DNA of 48,765 bases from an uncultured Rhizobiaceae bacterium (GTDB taxonomy: Bacteria > Pseudomonadota > Alphaproteobacteria > Rhizobiales > Rhizobiaceae): assembly GCA_947259295.1 (NCBI GenBank), contig CAMYMG010000041.1:1-48765 (forward strand), written 5' to 3'. The notes beneath the pieces are model-generated. The model saw only the letters and a list, made by a program, of their open reading frames with translations. It did not search any database and had not been told where the DNA came from. Below, piece after piece: positions 15,938-24,803 of this stretch. Numbering within the stretch: position 1 is the first letter of the stretch; each line of letters opens with the position of its first letter. The position numbers and the translations under genes are program-made.

Positions 15938-16705
15938 ATGAGCACCAGAAACGTCGTTCTCCACGTCGCGGACGTCCACAAGAACTTCGGCGGCCTGCGC
16001 GCACTGTCGGATGTCGACCTGCAGGTCGAGGAGGGCACCGTGCACGCCATCATCGGACCGAACGGGGCGGGTAAGTCGACGCTGCTCAACGTCTGCGTCG
16101 GCCGCATCAAGCCGGACAGGGGGTCCGTGATCTTCGACGGCGAGGCGCTCGACAACCACCAGCCGCACGAGATCAATCAGCTGGGCGTCAGCCGCGTCTT
16201 CCAGACGCCAGAGATCTTCGCCGATCTCAGCCTGCTCGAGAACGTGATGATACCGGCCTTTGCCAGCCGGGACGGGTCATTCCGCTTCAACACCATCGCT
16301 GCCGTGTCGGGCCAGAAGGATGTGCGAGAAAGCGCCGAGCACGCTCTCGAAGACGTCGGTCTCCTCGAGCGCCGCCACGTCGAGGCCGGCAGCCTGTCGC
16401 GCGGCGACAAGCGGCGGCTGGAACTCGCCATGTGCCTCGTGCAGAACCCGCGCCTGCTGCTGCTCGACGAGCCGACCGCCGGCATGTCTCGTCACGACAC
16501 CAACAGCACCATCGAGTTGCTCAAGCGCATCAAGAGCCGCGGCATGACCAAGGTCATAATCGAGCACGACATGCAGGTGGTGTTCTCGCTGGCCGACAAG
16601 ATCAGCGTGCTTGCCCAGGGCCGGATTATCGCGGATGGTTCGCCCGACGAGGTGCGCGCCAATCCGAAGGTCAAGGAAGCCTATCTCGGAGAGGTCCAGG
16701 AGTGA
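15938..16705 (+). CDS. livG: HAAT ABC transporter ATP-binding protein (LivG type)
   Basis: A 255-residue ATPase. Walker A is GPNGAGKST, the Q-loop is in GVSRVFQTPEIF, and Walker B is LLLLDEPTAGM. The signature (C-loop) reads SLSRGDKRRLELA instead of LSGGQ, an accepted variation among LivG/UrtD proteins, which often have LS.G..R.LE. The switch histidine lies in VIIEHDM. It follows livM by 3 bases and its stop overlaps the livF GTG. Confidence 0.93.
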   Translation: MSTRNVVLHVADVHKNFGGLRALSDVDLQVEEGTVHAIIGPNGAGKSTLLNVCVGRIKPDRGSVIFDGEALDNHQPHEINQLGVSRVFQTPEIFADLSLLENVMIPAFASRDGSFRFNTIAAVSGQKDVRESAEHALEDVGLLERRHVEAGSLSRGDKRRLELAMCLVQNPRLLLLDEPTAGMSRHDTNSTIELLKRIKSRGMTKVIIEHDMQVVFSLADKISVLAQGRIIADGSPDEVRANPKVKEAYLGEVQE

Positions 16706-17475
16706 ACAGATCCGTGCACGATCGCGAAGCGTTTTCCGGAAAGGCAATTGAATTGGCCCAGAACGAAGCCGAGCCCTTCTTCAGCGTGCGCGACATTCAC
16801 GCCTATTACGGCGAATCCTACATCGTGCAGGGCGTCTCGTTCGAGATCAAAAAGGGCGAGGTGCTTTCCCTGCTCGGCCGCAACGGCGCTGGCAAGACGT
16901 CGACGCTGCGCACGCTGGCGCGCGTCGACACGCCGACCCTGAAGTCGGGGGAGATCTGGCTTCAGGGCGTGCCCCTGCACACCATGAAGGCGCACCAGGC
17001 GGCGAAGCTCGGTGTGCAGTTGGTGCCGGAAGACCGCCGCATCATCGGCGGCCTGACTGTCGAGGAAAACCTTGTGCTTGCGCAGGTGACTGAACCGCGC
17101 GGCTGGGAACTCGAGAAGGTCTACGAACATTTTCCGCGCCTTGCCGAACGCCGCCGGCAGGAGGCGACGACGCTGTCGGGCGGCGAGCAGCAGATGCTTT
17201 CGGTCGCGCGCGCCCTGGCCCGCGACATCAAGATCCTGTTCCTGGACGAGCCCTACGAAGGACTGGCTCCCGTCATTGTCCAGGAGATCGAGAAGATCGT
17301 CCAGCAGATCCGCGAACTCGGCATCACGACCATCATCGTCGAGCAGAACGCCGTGGCCGCACTCAGGCTCTCGGACAGCGCCGTCATCATGGATACGGGG
17401 ACGGTCGTGTTCAGCGGCACAGCCAAGGAAGTGCTGGAGAACACCGAACTGCGGCACGAGTATCTCGCGATCTGA
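16702..17475 (+). CDS. livF: HAAT ABC transporter ATP-binding protein (LivF type)
   Basis: A 257-residue ATPase partnering LivG. Walker A is GRNGAGKTS, Walker B is ILFLDEPYEGLAP (DEPYEGL is characteristic of LivF-like proteins), and the canonical LSGGEQQMLSVARAL signature is present. The switch position reads EQN in TTIIVEQNAVAAL, the usual LivF substitution for His. The first 30 residues (SVHDREAFSGKAIELAQNEA) extend beyond typical LivF; a GTG at 16702 overlapping the livG stop is the most upstream plausible start. It closes the importer operon and converges with the LacI-type gene 17 bases away. Confidence 0.92.
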   Translation: MNRSVHDREAFSGKAIELAQNEAEPFFSVRDIHAYYGESYIVQGVSFEIKKGEVLSLLGRNGAGKTSTLRTLARVDTPTLKSGEIWLQGVPLHTMKAHQAAKLGVQLVPEDRRIIGGLTVEENLVLAQVTEPRGWELEKVYEHFPRLAERRRQEATTLSGGEQQMLSVARALARDIKILFLDEPYEGLAPVIVQEIEKIVQQIRELGITTIIVEQNAVAALRLSDSAVIMDTGTVVFSGTAKEVLENTELRHEYLAI

Positions 17476-17492
17476 CGCGGGACGCGGTTTTC

Positions 17493-18515
17493 CTAGAATT
17501 CCGGGATGTTTTCCTTGAAGACCACCTGTAGCCTCGGCGGGTGGGGATCATACTCCTGACCACGTATGGCATGGGACAGGACATTAAGTGCCTCGCGTGC
17601 CTCGACGCGCGGGTTCTGGTCGATCACCGCATCGAGCGTTCCGTCGAGCAGGAGCGCCTTGCTGCCATCGGTGGCCTCATGGCCTATGAAGACCACCGAG
17701 TGTTGACGCCCGCGCTCATTGAGCGCCCGAGCGATGCCGGAATTGCCGCCACCGGCATTGTAAATCGCCGACAGGTCCGGGTTCCGGTCGAGTAGCGCGC
17801 AGGCCTCCGAGTAGGCCTTTTCCCGATCATCCATGACCTCGCGCATCTCGACGACCTGAAGCGCCGGGAATTCCTCCTTCAATATGTGGCGAAATCCCAT
17901 CTCGCGTTCCTCGTGGCCGCGATAGGAAAGCGAACCGGCAAACAAGGCCACCTTGCCGCTGCTGCCTGCACCGAGAAACCGGCTGAGCAGATATCCTGCC
18001 AACCGCCCCGACGCGCGGTTGTCGATGCCGATATAGGCGATGCGCGGCACATGCGGAATGTCGGACGCGATGGTGACGACCTTCGCACCGCTTGCAGCCA
18101 GCGAGCGGACGGCCTCGCGTACGGTCGGATGGTCGAGCGCAATCACCCCGACGCCTTGTGTCTTGCCTTGAAGCTTCCGCAGCGCGCGGGCGAGGCTGTC
18201 GGGGTTGAAGCCCTCGATGGTGGCGATGTGCACGTCGATCTCTCGGCGCGAGGCTGCCTGCTGTTCGATCTGCCGATGCAGCATCTTGATGAAGCTGTTG
18301 GTACCGGTGGGCAGGACGAAGTCGAGACGCACGGTTTCTGGCTCGGCCGGTTCAGACCGCTCGGGCACGTCGGCTAGATAATCGAGGCGCCTCGCGACGT
18401 CGAGCACGACGCTTCTCGTACGCGCCTTGACCCCGGCGCGGTTGTTGATGACGCGATCGACCGTTGCGGTGGATACACCGGCCTCGCGGGCGATATCGAT
18501 CAGGGTGGCACGCAT
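17493..18515 (-). CDS. LacI-family transcriptional regulator
   Basis: A 340-residue regulator with an N-terminal helix-turn-helix (ATLIDIAREAGVSTATVDRV, then INNRAGVKARTRSVV) and a C-terminal sugar-binding-protein-like sensor (TVRLDFVLPTGTNSFIKMLH onwards, KVALFAGSLSYRGHEEREMG in the second lobe, AIYNAGGGNSGIARAL and VFIGHEA). The recognition helix has TATVDRV instead of the common T(T/A)VSR.L, a subtype seen in rhizobial sugar and cyclitol regulators. It is divergent from the moc-like operon, with about 270 bases between them, so it probably controls that operon and itself. The ATG at 18515 gives the family start MRATLIDIA. Confidence 0.9.
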   Translation of the reverse strand: MRATLIDIAREAGVSTATVDRVINNRAGVKARTRSVVLDVARRLDYLADVPERSEPAEPETVRLDFVLPTGTNSFIKMLHRQIEQQAASRREIDVHIATIEGFNPDSLARALRKLQGKTQGVGVIALDHPTVREAVRSLAASGAKVVTIASDIPHVPRIAYIGIDNRASGRLAGYLLSRFLGAGSSGKVALFAGSLSYRGHEEREMGFRHILKEEFPALQVVEMREVMDDREKAYSEACALLDRNPDLSAIYNAGGGNSGIARALNERGRQHSVVFIGHEATDGSKALLLDGTLDAVIDQNPRVEAREALNVLSHAIRGQEYDPHPPRLQVVFKENIPEF

Positions 18516-18556
18516 GATCTGTCCTGTAGAGACGGTCGACCGTGGCCGAGCCGAAG

Positions 18557-18574
18557 TCTGATGTAAAATGATGT
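18557..18574. promoter_or_regulatory. Candidate operator, TGATGT direct repeats (regulator side)
   Basis: TCTGATGTAAAATGATGT holds TGATGT at 18559-18564 and 18569-18574, exactly 10 bp apart. It lies about 42 bases upstream of the LacI-family start and matches the second site near the operon in 17 of 18 positions. Confidence 0.6.
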
Positions 18575-18681
18575 ATTTTTTCGGCGCATGCTGCAAGTCT
18601 TTTGTCGTGCTGCGGCCCTCGAAGATCTCGGGCGCGTCCAATTCCTGCGTACACCCCACAATGCACGAACGTGCCGAGTTT

Positions 18682-18707
18682 TGATGTTTTCTGATCTAAA
18701 ATGATGT
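18682..18707. promoter_or_regulatory. Candidate operator, triple TGATGT repeats (operon side)
   Basis: Three hexamers sit at a strict 10-bp period: TGATGT at 18682-18687, TGATCT at 18692-18697 and TGATGT at 18702-18707. The last base is about 78 bases before the first operon gene. One helical turn per unit would place every copy on the same DNA face. LacI proteins normally bind palindromes, so either the arrangement is unusual or another factor binds here. Confidence 0.6.
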
Positions 18708-18784
18708 TGACAGCCCTTGCTGGAGCAGCCAGTGTCCATGCGCGCGGTCGAAGAGGACGATCGCGACTGGTTTGGGAGGACCGT

Positions 18785-19897
18785 TTGACAGACCTGCAAT
18801 TCGAACCCGACGTGTCTGTGCGGTCGCGCAATCATCGCATCGGCTGCATCGGCGCGGGCATGATCATGGCCGAGTGCCATCTCGCCGCCTACCGCGAGGC
18901 CAGCTTCGACGTGGCTGCCATTGCGTCGCGAACCCGGGCCAACGCTGCAAAAGTGGCAAAGCGCTGGAGCATCCAGACGGTTCACGCCACGCCCGAGGCG
19001 CTGATCGAGGATTCTGGCATCGAGATCGTCGATCTGGCCTTTCCGCCGGACCTGCAGCCCGCATTGATCCGGCACGCGCTGAAGCAGCCGCATGTGAAGG
19101 CCATTCTGGCGCAGAAGCCACTGGCGCTGTCGCTCGAGGAAGCGATCAGGCTTCGCGACGAGGCCAAGGCCGCGGGCAAGCTGCTCTCGGTCAATCAGAA
19201 CATGCGCTACGACCAGTCCATGCGGGTGCTGAAGCAGATCATCGACCGCGGTGCGCTTGGCGACATTGTCTTCGCGCAGATCGACATGCATGCGATTCCG
19301 CACTGGCAGGGATTCCTGGCAGAGTACGACCGGCTGACGCTGGCCAATATGAGCGTCCATCATCTCGATGTGCTGCGCTTCCTTTTCGGCGATCCTGACG
19401 AGATCACGACGCTTACCCGCAAGGATCCGCGCACCGCATTCGAACATTCGGACGGCATAACCGTCTCGACGCTCAGATTTCCGTCCGGGGTCATGGCCGT
19501 TTCGCTCGAGGACGTTTGGTCCGGCCCCCGCCAGGAGGGCTATGAGGACGACCAGCATATTCGCTGGCGCGTCGATGGAACGAAAGGCGTGGCCAAGGGC
19601 ACGATCGGCTGGCCGACAGGCGTGGCATCGACGCTAACCTATGCCTCGACGACGGAAACCGACGGCAAATGGGTTTCGCCGAGCTGGGAGACGATGTGGT
19701 TTCCGCAGGCCTTCATCGGCGTCATGGAACAGCTGCAGCATGCGGTGTCGAGCGGCACGCAGCCGGTGCTCGACGTCGCCGACAATGTCAGGACCATGGC
19801 GCTTGTCGAGGCCGCCTACCGGTCGATCGACGAAGCGCGCACGGTCAGGCTTTCCGAAATCTCGATCGACGAACAGCAGGGAGGACAACCATCATGA
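18785..19897 (+). CDS. Gfo/Idh/MocA-family oxidoreductase
   Basis: A 370-residue NAD(P)-dependent dehydrogenase of the sugar/cyclitol family that includes inositol dehydrogenase and MocA. The Rossmann motif is RIGCIGAGMIMAECHLAAY. The usual EKP motif is AQKPLAL here, and the catalytic region reads NMSVHHLDVLRFLFGDP. The C-terminal domain carries the open beta-sheet (DGITVSTLRFPSGVMAVSLE). It probably oxidises a hydroxyl of the imported or demethylated compound. The start is taken as the TTG at 18785 after GGGAGGA; frames further upstream overlap the candidate operator. Its stop overlaps the next ATG. Confidence 0.87.
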   Translation: MTDLQFEPDVSVRSRNHRIGCIGAGMIMAECHLAAYREASFDVAAIASRTRANAAKVAKRWSIQTVHATPEALIEDSGIEIVDLAFPPDLQPALIRHALKQPHVKAILAQKPLALSLEEAIRLRDEAKAAGKLLSVNQNMRYDQSMRVLKQIIDRGALGDIVFAQIDMHAIPHWQGFLAEYDRLTLANMSVHHLDVLRFLFGDPDEITTLTRKDPRTAFEHSDGITVSTLRFPSGVMAVSLEDVWSGPRQEGYEDDQHIRWRVDGTKGVAKGTIGWPTGVASTLTYASTTETDGKWVSPSWETMWFPQAFIGVMEQLQHAVSSGTQPVLDVADNVRTMALVEAAYRSIDEARTVRLSEISIDEQQGGQPS

Positions 19898-20808
19898 TGC
19901 AGGCAGGGATTTTCACGGCCTATTTTCCGTACGGGCTGGAGGAAACGGCCAGGAAGATCAGGGGCCACGGGTTCAACACCGTCCAGCTCGACCTGCATTT
20001 CAAGGACATCGACCTCGGCGCCGGCAAGCTCGACAAGCAGACGACCAAGCGTGTGCGCGACACGTTCCGGGCGCACGACCTGCCGATATGTGCCGTTTCG
20101 GGTTACACCAACCTGATCCACCCCGACCTTGAGCAGAGGAAGGCCAATGTCGAGCGGTTGAAGGAGATCATCCGCAATGCGCGGGCGCTCGGATCGCCCT
20201 ATGTGATTTCGGAGACCGGCACATACAACACCGAGTCCGAATGGATGAGCGATCCGAAGAACAAGTCGGAGGAGGGCTTCGAGACCTGCCGCAAGGTGAT
20301 CGCCGAGCTGGCGCAGGAGGCCTATGACCACGGTGCGATGTTCCTGCTCGAGACCTATGTGAACAACGTCGTCGGCTCGGTAGAGGAGACGGTGCGGATG
20401 TTTGCCCAGGTCGATCATCCGGCGCTCGGCCTGCTGATGGACCCGACCAACTATTTCGAGGCCCACAACATCGACGCGATGGACAAGGTCATCAACCAGG
20501 TGTTCGACACGCTGGCCGACAAGATCAAGATCGCGCATGCCAAGGACGTTGCGCGCTCGGGCGACGACAAGAGCGAGAAGCATGCCGACATCGGCGACGA
20601 GGATGCTCTGGCCTCGCACACTTTCCGCGGCGTCGGCGAGATTGTCCTCAATGCACCCGGCACAGGCTCGCTGAACTACGACCTCTACCTGCAGCGGCTC
20701 AGCGAAAAACACCCCAACATCCCGGTCATCATCGAGCATCTCGACGAGACGGATGTCCCGCGCGCCAAGAAGTTCCTTGACGACAAGTTCGTGGCGCACG
20801 GGCTCTAG
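19894..20808 (+). CDS. Sugar phosphate isomerase/epimerase (TIM barrel, AP-endonuclease-2 fold)
   Basis: 304 residues of the xylose-isomerase-like TIM barrel family that includes IolE and MocC. Visible elements: IFTAYFPYGLEETARKIRGH, FNTVQLDLHF, AVSGYTNLIHPD, SETGTYN, FLLETYVNNVVGS with its metal-ligand Glu, LLMDPTNYFE with a metal-ligand Asp, KIAHAKDV with His, and VIIEHLDE with Glu near the end. The E-D-H-E set is therefore complete, so a metal-dependent isomerase, epimerase or dehydratase is likely. The ATG at 19894 has GGGAGGA 9 bases upstream; a second ATG follows directly. Confidence 0.87.
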   Translation: MMQAGIFTAYFPYGLEETARKIRGHGFNTVQLDLHFKDIDLGAGKLDKQTTKRVRDTFRAHDLPICAVSGYTNLIHPDLEQRKANVERLKEIIRNARALGSPYVISETGTYNTESEWMSDPKNKSEEGFETCRKVIAELAQEAYDHGAMFLLETYVNNVVGSVEETVRMFAQVDHPALGLLMDPTNYFEAHNIDAMDKVINQVFDTLADKIKIAHAKDVARSGDDKSEKHADIGDEDALASHTFRGVGEIVLNAPGTGSLNYDLYLQRLSEKHPNIPVIIEHLDETDVPRAKKFLDDKFVAHGL

Positions 20809-20886
20809 CGGCAGAAGGCGCCATGAAAGCACAGCGAATCAACTGTATCGGCGGGCCTCAGGTGCTTCTCCAGAGGAGCGATTTGC

Positions 20887-22068
20887 ATGGTTGAGCTCTA
20901 CGGCGAGACGCTGACCCGCCGCCAGGTGTCGGAACGCTCCGGCATGTTGTCGCAGTTTGCCGGCGTCCGGCTGATGACGCTCGGCAACGGTGTTGAGCGA
21001 GGCGTGCGCATGCTGGAATTTCGCACCGGCAGCGGGCTGCGCTTCACGCTGCTCGTCGACCGCGCCATGGATATCGCCGATTGCGAGTTTCGGGGCCAGG
21101 CGATCGGCTGGCATTCGCCTTCCGGGTTCAGGCATCCGGCTCTGCACGACTACGAGGGGGAGGGCGGACTGGCCTGGGCGCGCTCCTTCTCGGGTCTGCT
21201 CGTGACCTGCGGGCTCGACCACATATTAGGGCCGCAGGAAGTGCCTGCCGACAGCTATGGCTATCCGGGCAAGTCCAGGGTCAGCCATTCGTTGCACGGC
21301 CGCATCAGCACGATACCGGCGCGTCTCACGGGATATGGAGAGACGTGGAACGGAGACGAATGCGTGCTCTGGGCCGAGGGCATTGTGCAGCAATCGGCCG
21401 TCTTCGGCGAGGACCTGCACCTCATACGCCGCATCGAGGCTGATGTCGGCGGCACCGAGATCCGCATCCGCGACCGCGTCGTCAATCACGGCTTTGCCCG
21501 CACGCCGCATATGTTCTTCTATCATTTCAATGTCGGCCACCCGCTGCTCGGCGAGGGCAGCCGCTACCTCGCGCCGATCACCGACGTGGTGTGGGCGGCA
21601 CATGCAGGCGAGCGCTACGAGAGCCAGGATGTCGGCTACAACGAGATACCGGAGCCCGTCACTGGCTTCGTCGAGCACGTCTGGCAGCACGAGGCGGCGG
21701 CTGACGAAGGAGGCGAGGTTCCGGTGGCGGTGGTCAACGACAGGATCGGCCTTGGCTTTCAGGTCACGACCCGCAAGGACCAGTTGCCCTGCCTCTACGA
21801 GTGGCAGAATTATCAGTCCGGCAATTACGTGCTTGGCATCGAGCCTTCCACGCACCACGTGCTGGGCGATCTTGCAGCGCGGGAGCGCGGCGAGATGATC
21901 TGGCTGGAGCACGCCGACGCGAAGGACTACGACGTTCGGCTGAACGTGCTTGACGGCCCCGCCGCGACCGCAGCCGCCGAGCGACGCATTGCCGGGATCG
22001 CGCAGCAGCCTGCCGAACGTTTCCCCGTACCGTCCGGCAATTTCGTCAGCCTGGGAGATCGCCGATGA
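20887..22068 (+). CDS. DUF4432 aldose-1-epimerase-like protein
   Basis: 393 residues of the DUF4432 family (galactose mutarotase-like beta-sandwich). Family features include FRTGSGLRFTLLVDRAMDIA near residue 50, GWHSPSGFRHP, the segment FSGLLVTCGLDHILGP, HGRISTIPAR, RIRDRVVNHGFARTPHMFFY and HFNVGHPLL with two histidines in the probable sugar pocket. It probably interconverts anomers or epimers of the cluster's substrate. The ATG at 20887 follows AGAGGAG. Its stop overlaps the start of the next gene. Confidence 0.85.
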   Translation: MVELYGETLTRRQVSERSGMLSQFAGVRLMTLGNGVERGVRMLEFRTGSGLRFTLLVDRAMDIADCEFRGQAIGWHSPSGFRHPALHDYEGEGGLAWARSFSGLLVTCGLDHILGPQEVPADSYGYPGKSRVSHSLHGRISTIPARLTGYGETWNGDECVLWAEGIVQQSAVFGEDLHLIRRIEADVGGTEIRIRDRVVNHGFARTPHMFFYHFNVGHPLLGEGSRYLAPITDVVWAAHAGERYESQDVGYNEIPEPVTGFVEHVWQHEAAADEGGEVPVAVVNDRIGLGFQVTTRKDQLPCLYEWQNYQSGNYVLGIEPSTHHVLGDLAARERGEMIWLEHADAKDYDVRLNVLDGPAATAAAERRIAGIAQQPAERFPVPSGNFVSLGDRR

Positions 22069-23159
22069 CCGCAGCGATGAAACTCAAGCGGGACTACAGC
22101 CTCGTCGGCGAAAGCACGCGCGCGGCCATCGAGACCGGCCTTGCCTCCGCCGAATGGTATCACACCGAGATACCACGCAAGGAGATGAAGCAACTGATGC
22201 AGCGCTCGGACGGCCCGGCAATCCGAGATACGCTGCTATGGATTGCACTGATCCTCGGCTCGGCCGGCGGCGCCATCTGGTTCTGGGGGACCTGGTGGTG
22301 CGTGCCATTCTTCTTCGTCTACGGCGTGCTCTACGGCTCGTCGAGCGACTCGCGCTGGCACGAGTGCGGGCACGGGACGGCGTTCCGCACGCGCTGGATG
22401 AACGACGCCGTCTATCAGGTCGCGAGCTTCATGCTGATGCGCAACCCGGTGAACTGGCGATGGAGCCATGCGCGCCATCACACCGACACCATCATCGTCG
22501 GCCGCGACGCCGAGATCGCCGTCATGCGCCCGCCGGACCTGCTGCGCGCAGTGCTGGCCTTTACCGGGATACTCGACTTCCGCTATGCGCTGCCCGGTCT
22601 CGTTCGCAACGCCTTCGGCAATCTGTCGGCCGACGAGAAGAGCTACATCCCCGAGACGGAATGGCCGAAGGCCGTCGCGGCCGCGCGCTGGCATGTGGCC
22701 GTCTATGCCGCGACCATAGCGCTTGCCGCCTACACATGGTCGTTCCTGCCGCTGATGCTGATCGGCCTGCCGCGCATCTATGGCAGCTGGCACATGGTGA
22801 TGACCGGCCTGCTGCAGCATATCGGGCTCGCCGACAACGTGACCGACCACCGTCTCAACAGCCGCACCGTGCTGATGAACCCGGTGAGCCGGTGGATCTA
22901 CTGGAACATGAACTACCACGTGGAACACCACATGTTCCCGATGGTCCCGTATCATGCGCTGCCGAAACTCCACGACATGATCAAGCACGACCTGCCCGCT
23001 CCGAACCCCTCCATGTGGCAGGCCTACCGGGAAGTATTCCCGGTGCTGTTGCGGCAGTTGCGCAACGAGGAGTTCTTCCTCAAGCGCGAACTGCCGCCGA
23101 CGGCGCGGCCCTATCGAGACGAATTTCACCGGCTGGAGCTGCTGGAAGCGGCAGAATAG
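22065..23159 (+). CDS. mocD: MocD-like fatty acid desaturase/hydroxylase family protein
   Basis: A 364-residue membrane di-iron oxygenase. The histidine boxes are H99-ECG-H103 (HECGH), HARHH (135-139) and HVEHH (285-289), plus QHIGLADNVTDH near 251-262, the layout of the desaturase/AlkB-like superfamily. Hydrophobic segments lie near 55-92 and 208-248. In Rhizobium leguminosarum rhizopine catabolism, MocD is the oxygenase of the MocDEF set proposed to remove the O-methyl group. Here it stands directly before ferredoxin and reductase genes, which supports an oxygenase rather than a housekeeping lipid desaturase. The ATG at 22065 overlaps the previous stop. Confidence 0.85.
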   Translation: MTAAMKLKRDYSLVGESTRAAIETGLASAEWYHTEIPRKEMKQLMQRSDGPAIRDTLLWIALILGSAGGAIWFWGTWWCVPFFFVYGVLYGSSSDSRWHECGHGTAFRTRWMNDAVYQVASFMLMRNPVNWRWSHARHHTDTIIVGRDAEIAVMRPPDLLRAVLAFTGILDFRYALPGLVRNAFGNLSADEKSYIPETEWPKAVAAARWHVAVYAATIALAAYTWSFLPLMLIGLPRIYGSWHMVMTGLLQHIGLADNVTDHRLNSRTVLMNPVSRWIYWNMNYHVEHHMFPMVPYHALPKLHDMIKHDLPAPNPSMWQAYREVFPVLLRQLRNEEFFLKRELPPTARPYRDEFHRLELLEAAE

Positions 23160-23212
23160 CGCCGAATTTGCCGCCGATGCGCGGCGGCCGTATCGAACCG
23201 AGAGGAAGACGA

Positions 23213-23527
23213 ATGACGGAATGGGTCGAAGCGTGCGCCGTGGACGATGTCGAGGAGGAGGATGTCGTGCGGTTCGACCACGACGGGCGCACCTTCGCGA
23301 TCTTCCGCTCGCCCGACGACGAGTTCTACGCCACGGACGGCCTGTGCACGCATGAGAAAGTGCATCTTGCCGACGGCCTGGTGATGGACGAGATCATCGA
23401 GTGCCCGAAGCACAATGGCCGCTTCAACTACAAGACCGGCGAGGCGAGGGGGGCGCCGGTCTGCGTCAATCTCAAGACCTATCCGGCAAAGGTCGAGGAC
23501 GGCAAGGTGCTGATCCAGCTTGGCTGA
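23213..23527 (+). CDS. mocE: MocE-like Rieske [2Fe-2S] ferredoxin
   Basis: A 104-residue soluble Rieske ferredoxin. The cluster ligands are in CTHEKVHLADG (Cys and His) and ECPKHNGRFNY (Cys and His), the C-x-H...C-x2-H pattern. It would carry electrons from the MocF-like reductase to the MocD-like oxygenase. The ATG at 23213 has AGAGGAAG upstream. It lies 53 bases after mocD and 9 before mocF. Confidence 0.92.
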   Translation: MTEWVEACAVDDVEEEDVVRFDHDGRTFAIFRSPDDEFYATDGLCTHEKVHLADGLVMDEIIECPKHNGRFNYKTGEARGAPVCVNLKTYPAKVEDGKVLIQLG

Positions 23528-23536
23528 CCGCAGGAG

Positions 23537-24784
23537 ATGGCTTTGACGCAGAGTCCGGTCGGCATGGTCATCGTCGGCGCCGGCGAATGCGGCGCGCGTG
23601 CCGCCATTGCATTGCGAGAGGAAGGCTACGACGGGCCGGTCACGCTGATCGGTGCCGAGGCGCACCTGCCCTACGAACGCCCGCCGCTCTCCAAGGATGC
23701 GCTGTGCTGCGCCGAACACCCGCGCCCCAGGGAGGTAGCCACCGAACAGCGGCTTGCCGATGCCGACGTGACGCTGCTGCGATCGACAAGGGCGCTTTCG
23801 ATCGATCGTGTCAGCCGGACCGTCAGACTTTCGACGGGCGACACGCTCGGCTACGAGCGACTGCTCCTCGCGACCGGCGCATCGCCGCGTCGCCTTGCCC
23901 TCGCCGAGCAACCTGGTCGCTGCGTCTATCTTCGCACCTATGACGATGCCCTGGCCATCAGGTCACACCTGCATTCCGGCATCCGGCTCGCCGTGATTGG
24001 CGGCGGCTTCATTGGCCTCGAAGTGGCGGCGTCTGCGCGGACACTCGGATGCGATGTCACGGTGATCGAGGCGCAGCCTCGCATCCTGATGCGCGGGGTG
24101 CCGCAGGACATTGCGTCCGTCATGCATGCCGAACACGAAAGGCGCGGCACCAAGTTCAAGGTCGGGCAGGGCATCGCCGCAATCGCGGATGGGCCTGATA
24201 CCGTTATAATCGAGCTGGCCTCCGGTGAGCGCGTTGACGCCGACCTCTGCCTCGTCGGCATCGGTGCAGTTCCCAATATCGATCTGGCGGAAGCCGCCGG
24301 CCTCGCCATAGACAACGGCATTGCCGCCGATGCCGGCCTTCGCAGCAGCGACCCTCACATCTTCGCCGCCGGCGATTGCTGTTCGTTTCCGCTGGCGCTC
24401 TACGACGGCCGGCGTGTCAGGCTGGAGTCTTGGCGCAATGCGCAGGAGCAGGGGGCGCTGGCGGCCCGCAACATGCTCGGTTTCGGCGAAGCGCACGCTG
24501 CCGTCCCCTGGTTCTGGTCGGATCAGTTCGAACTCGGCCTGCGGATTGCCGGGCTGCCGGACGAGGCGGTTGAGGTCGTGCGACGCGACCTCGATGACGG
24601 GGCCTTCATCCTGTTCGGGCTGGCGGCCAATGGACGGCTTGTCTCGGCGAGCGGCATCGGGCCGGGCAATGCGGTCGCCAGGGACATCCGGCTCGCCGAA
24701 ATGCTGATTTCCCGGCGCGCCTCGCCGCCGCCGGACATGCTGGCCTCCGCCGGAACCCGACTGAAATCACTTCTCGCAGCATAG
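23537..24784 (+). CDS. mocF: MocF-like FAD-dependent ferredoxin reductase
   Basis: A 415-residue flavoprotein of the putidaredoxin-reductase type. The FAD motif is MVIVGAGECGARAAIALREE, the NAD(P) motif is AVIGGGFIGLEVAASA, and the second FAD motif is HIFAAGDCCSFPL. LPYERPPLSK is also typical. It transfers electrons from NAD(P)H to the Rieske protein. The C-terminal reductase domain is present (PWFWSDQFELGLRIAGLPDE). The ATG at 23537 sits immediately after CAGGAG, too close for normal spacing, so the TTG two codons later (23543) may be the true start. Confidence 0.9.
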   Translation: MALTQSPVGMVIVGAGECGARAAIALREEGYDGPVTLIGAEAHLPYERPPLSKDALCCAEHPRPREVATEQRLADADVTLLRSTRALSIDRVSRTVRLSTGDTLGYERLLLATGASPRRLALAEQPGRCVYLRTYDDALAIRSHLHSGIRLAVIGGGFIGLEVAASARTLGCDVTVIEAQPRILMRGVPQDIASVMHAEHERRGTKFKVGQGIAAIADGPDTVIIELASGERVDADLCLVGIGAVPNIDLAEAAGLAIDNGIAADAGLRSSDPHIFAAGDCCSFPLALYDGRRVRLESWRNAQEQGALAARNMLGFGEAHAAVPWFWSDQFELGLRIAGLPDEAVEVVRRDLDDGAFILFGLAANGRLVSASGIGPGNAVARDIRLAEMLISRRASPPPDMLASAGTRLKSLLAA

Positions 24785-24803
24785 ACAAGCAAGGAACATC
24801 GCG

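Noticed and set aside
15505..16176. 223-codon minus-strand frame across livM and livG
   Set aside because: It is entirely opposite two certain ABC genes and shows serine/arginine-rich shadow composition.
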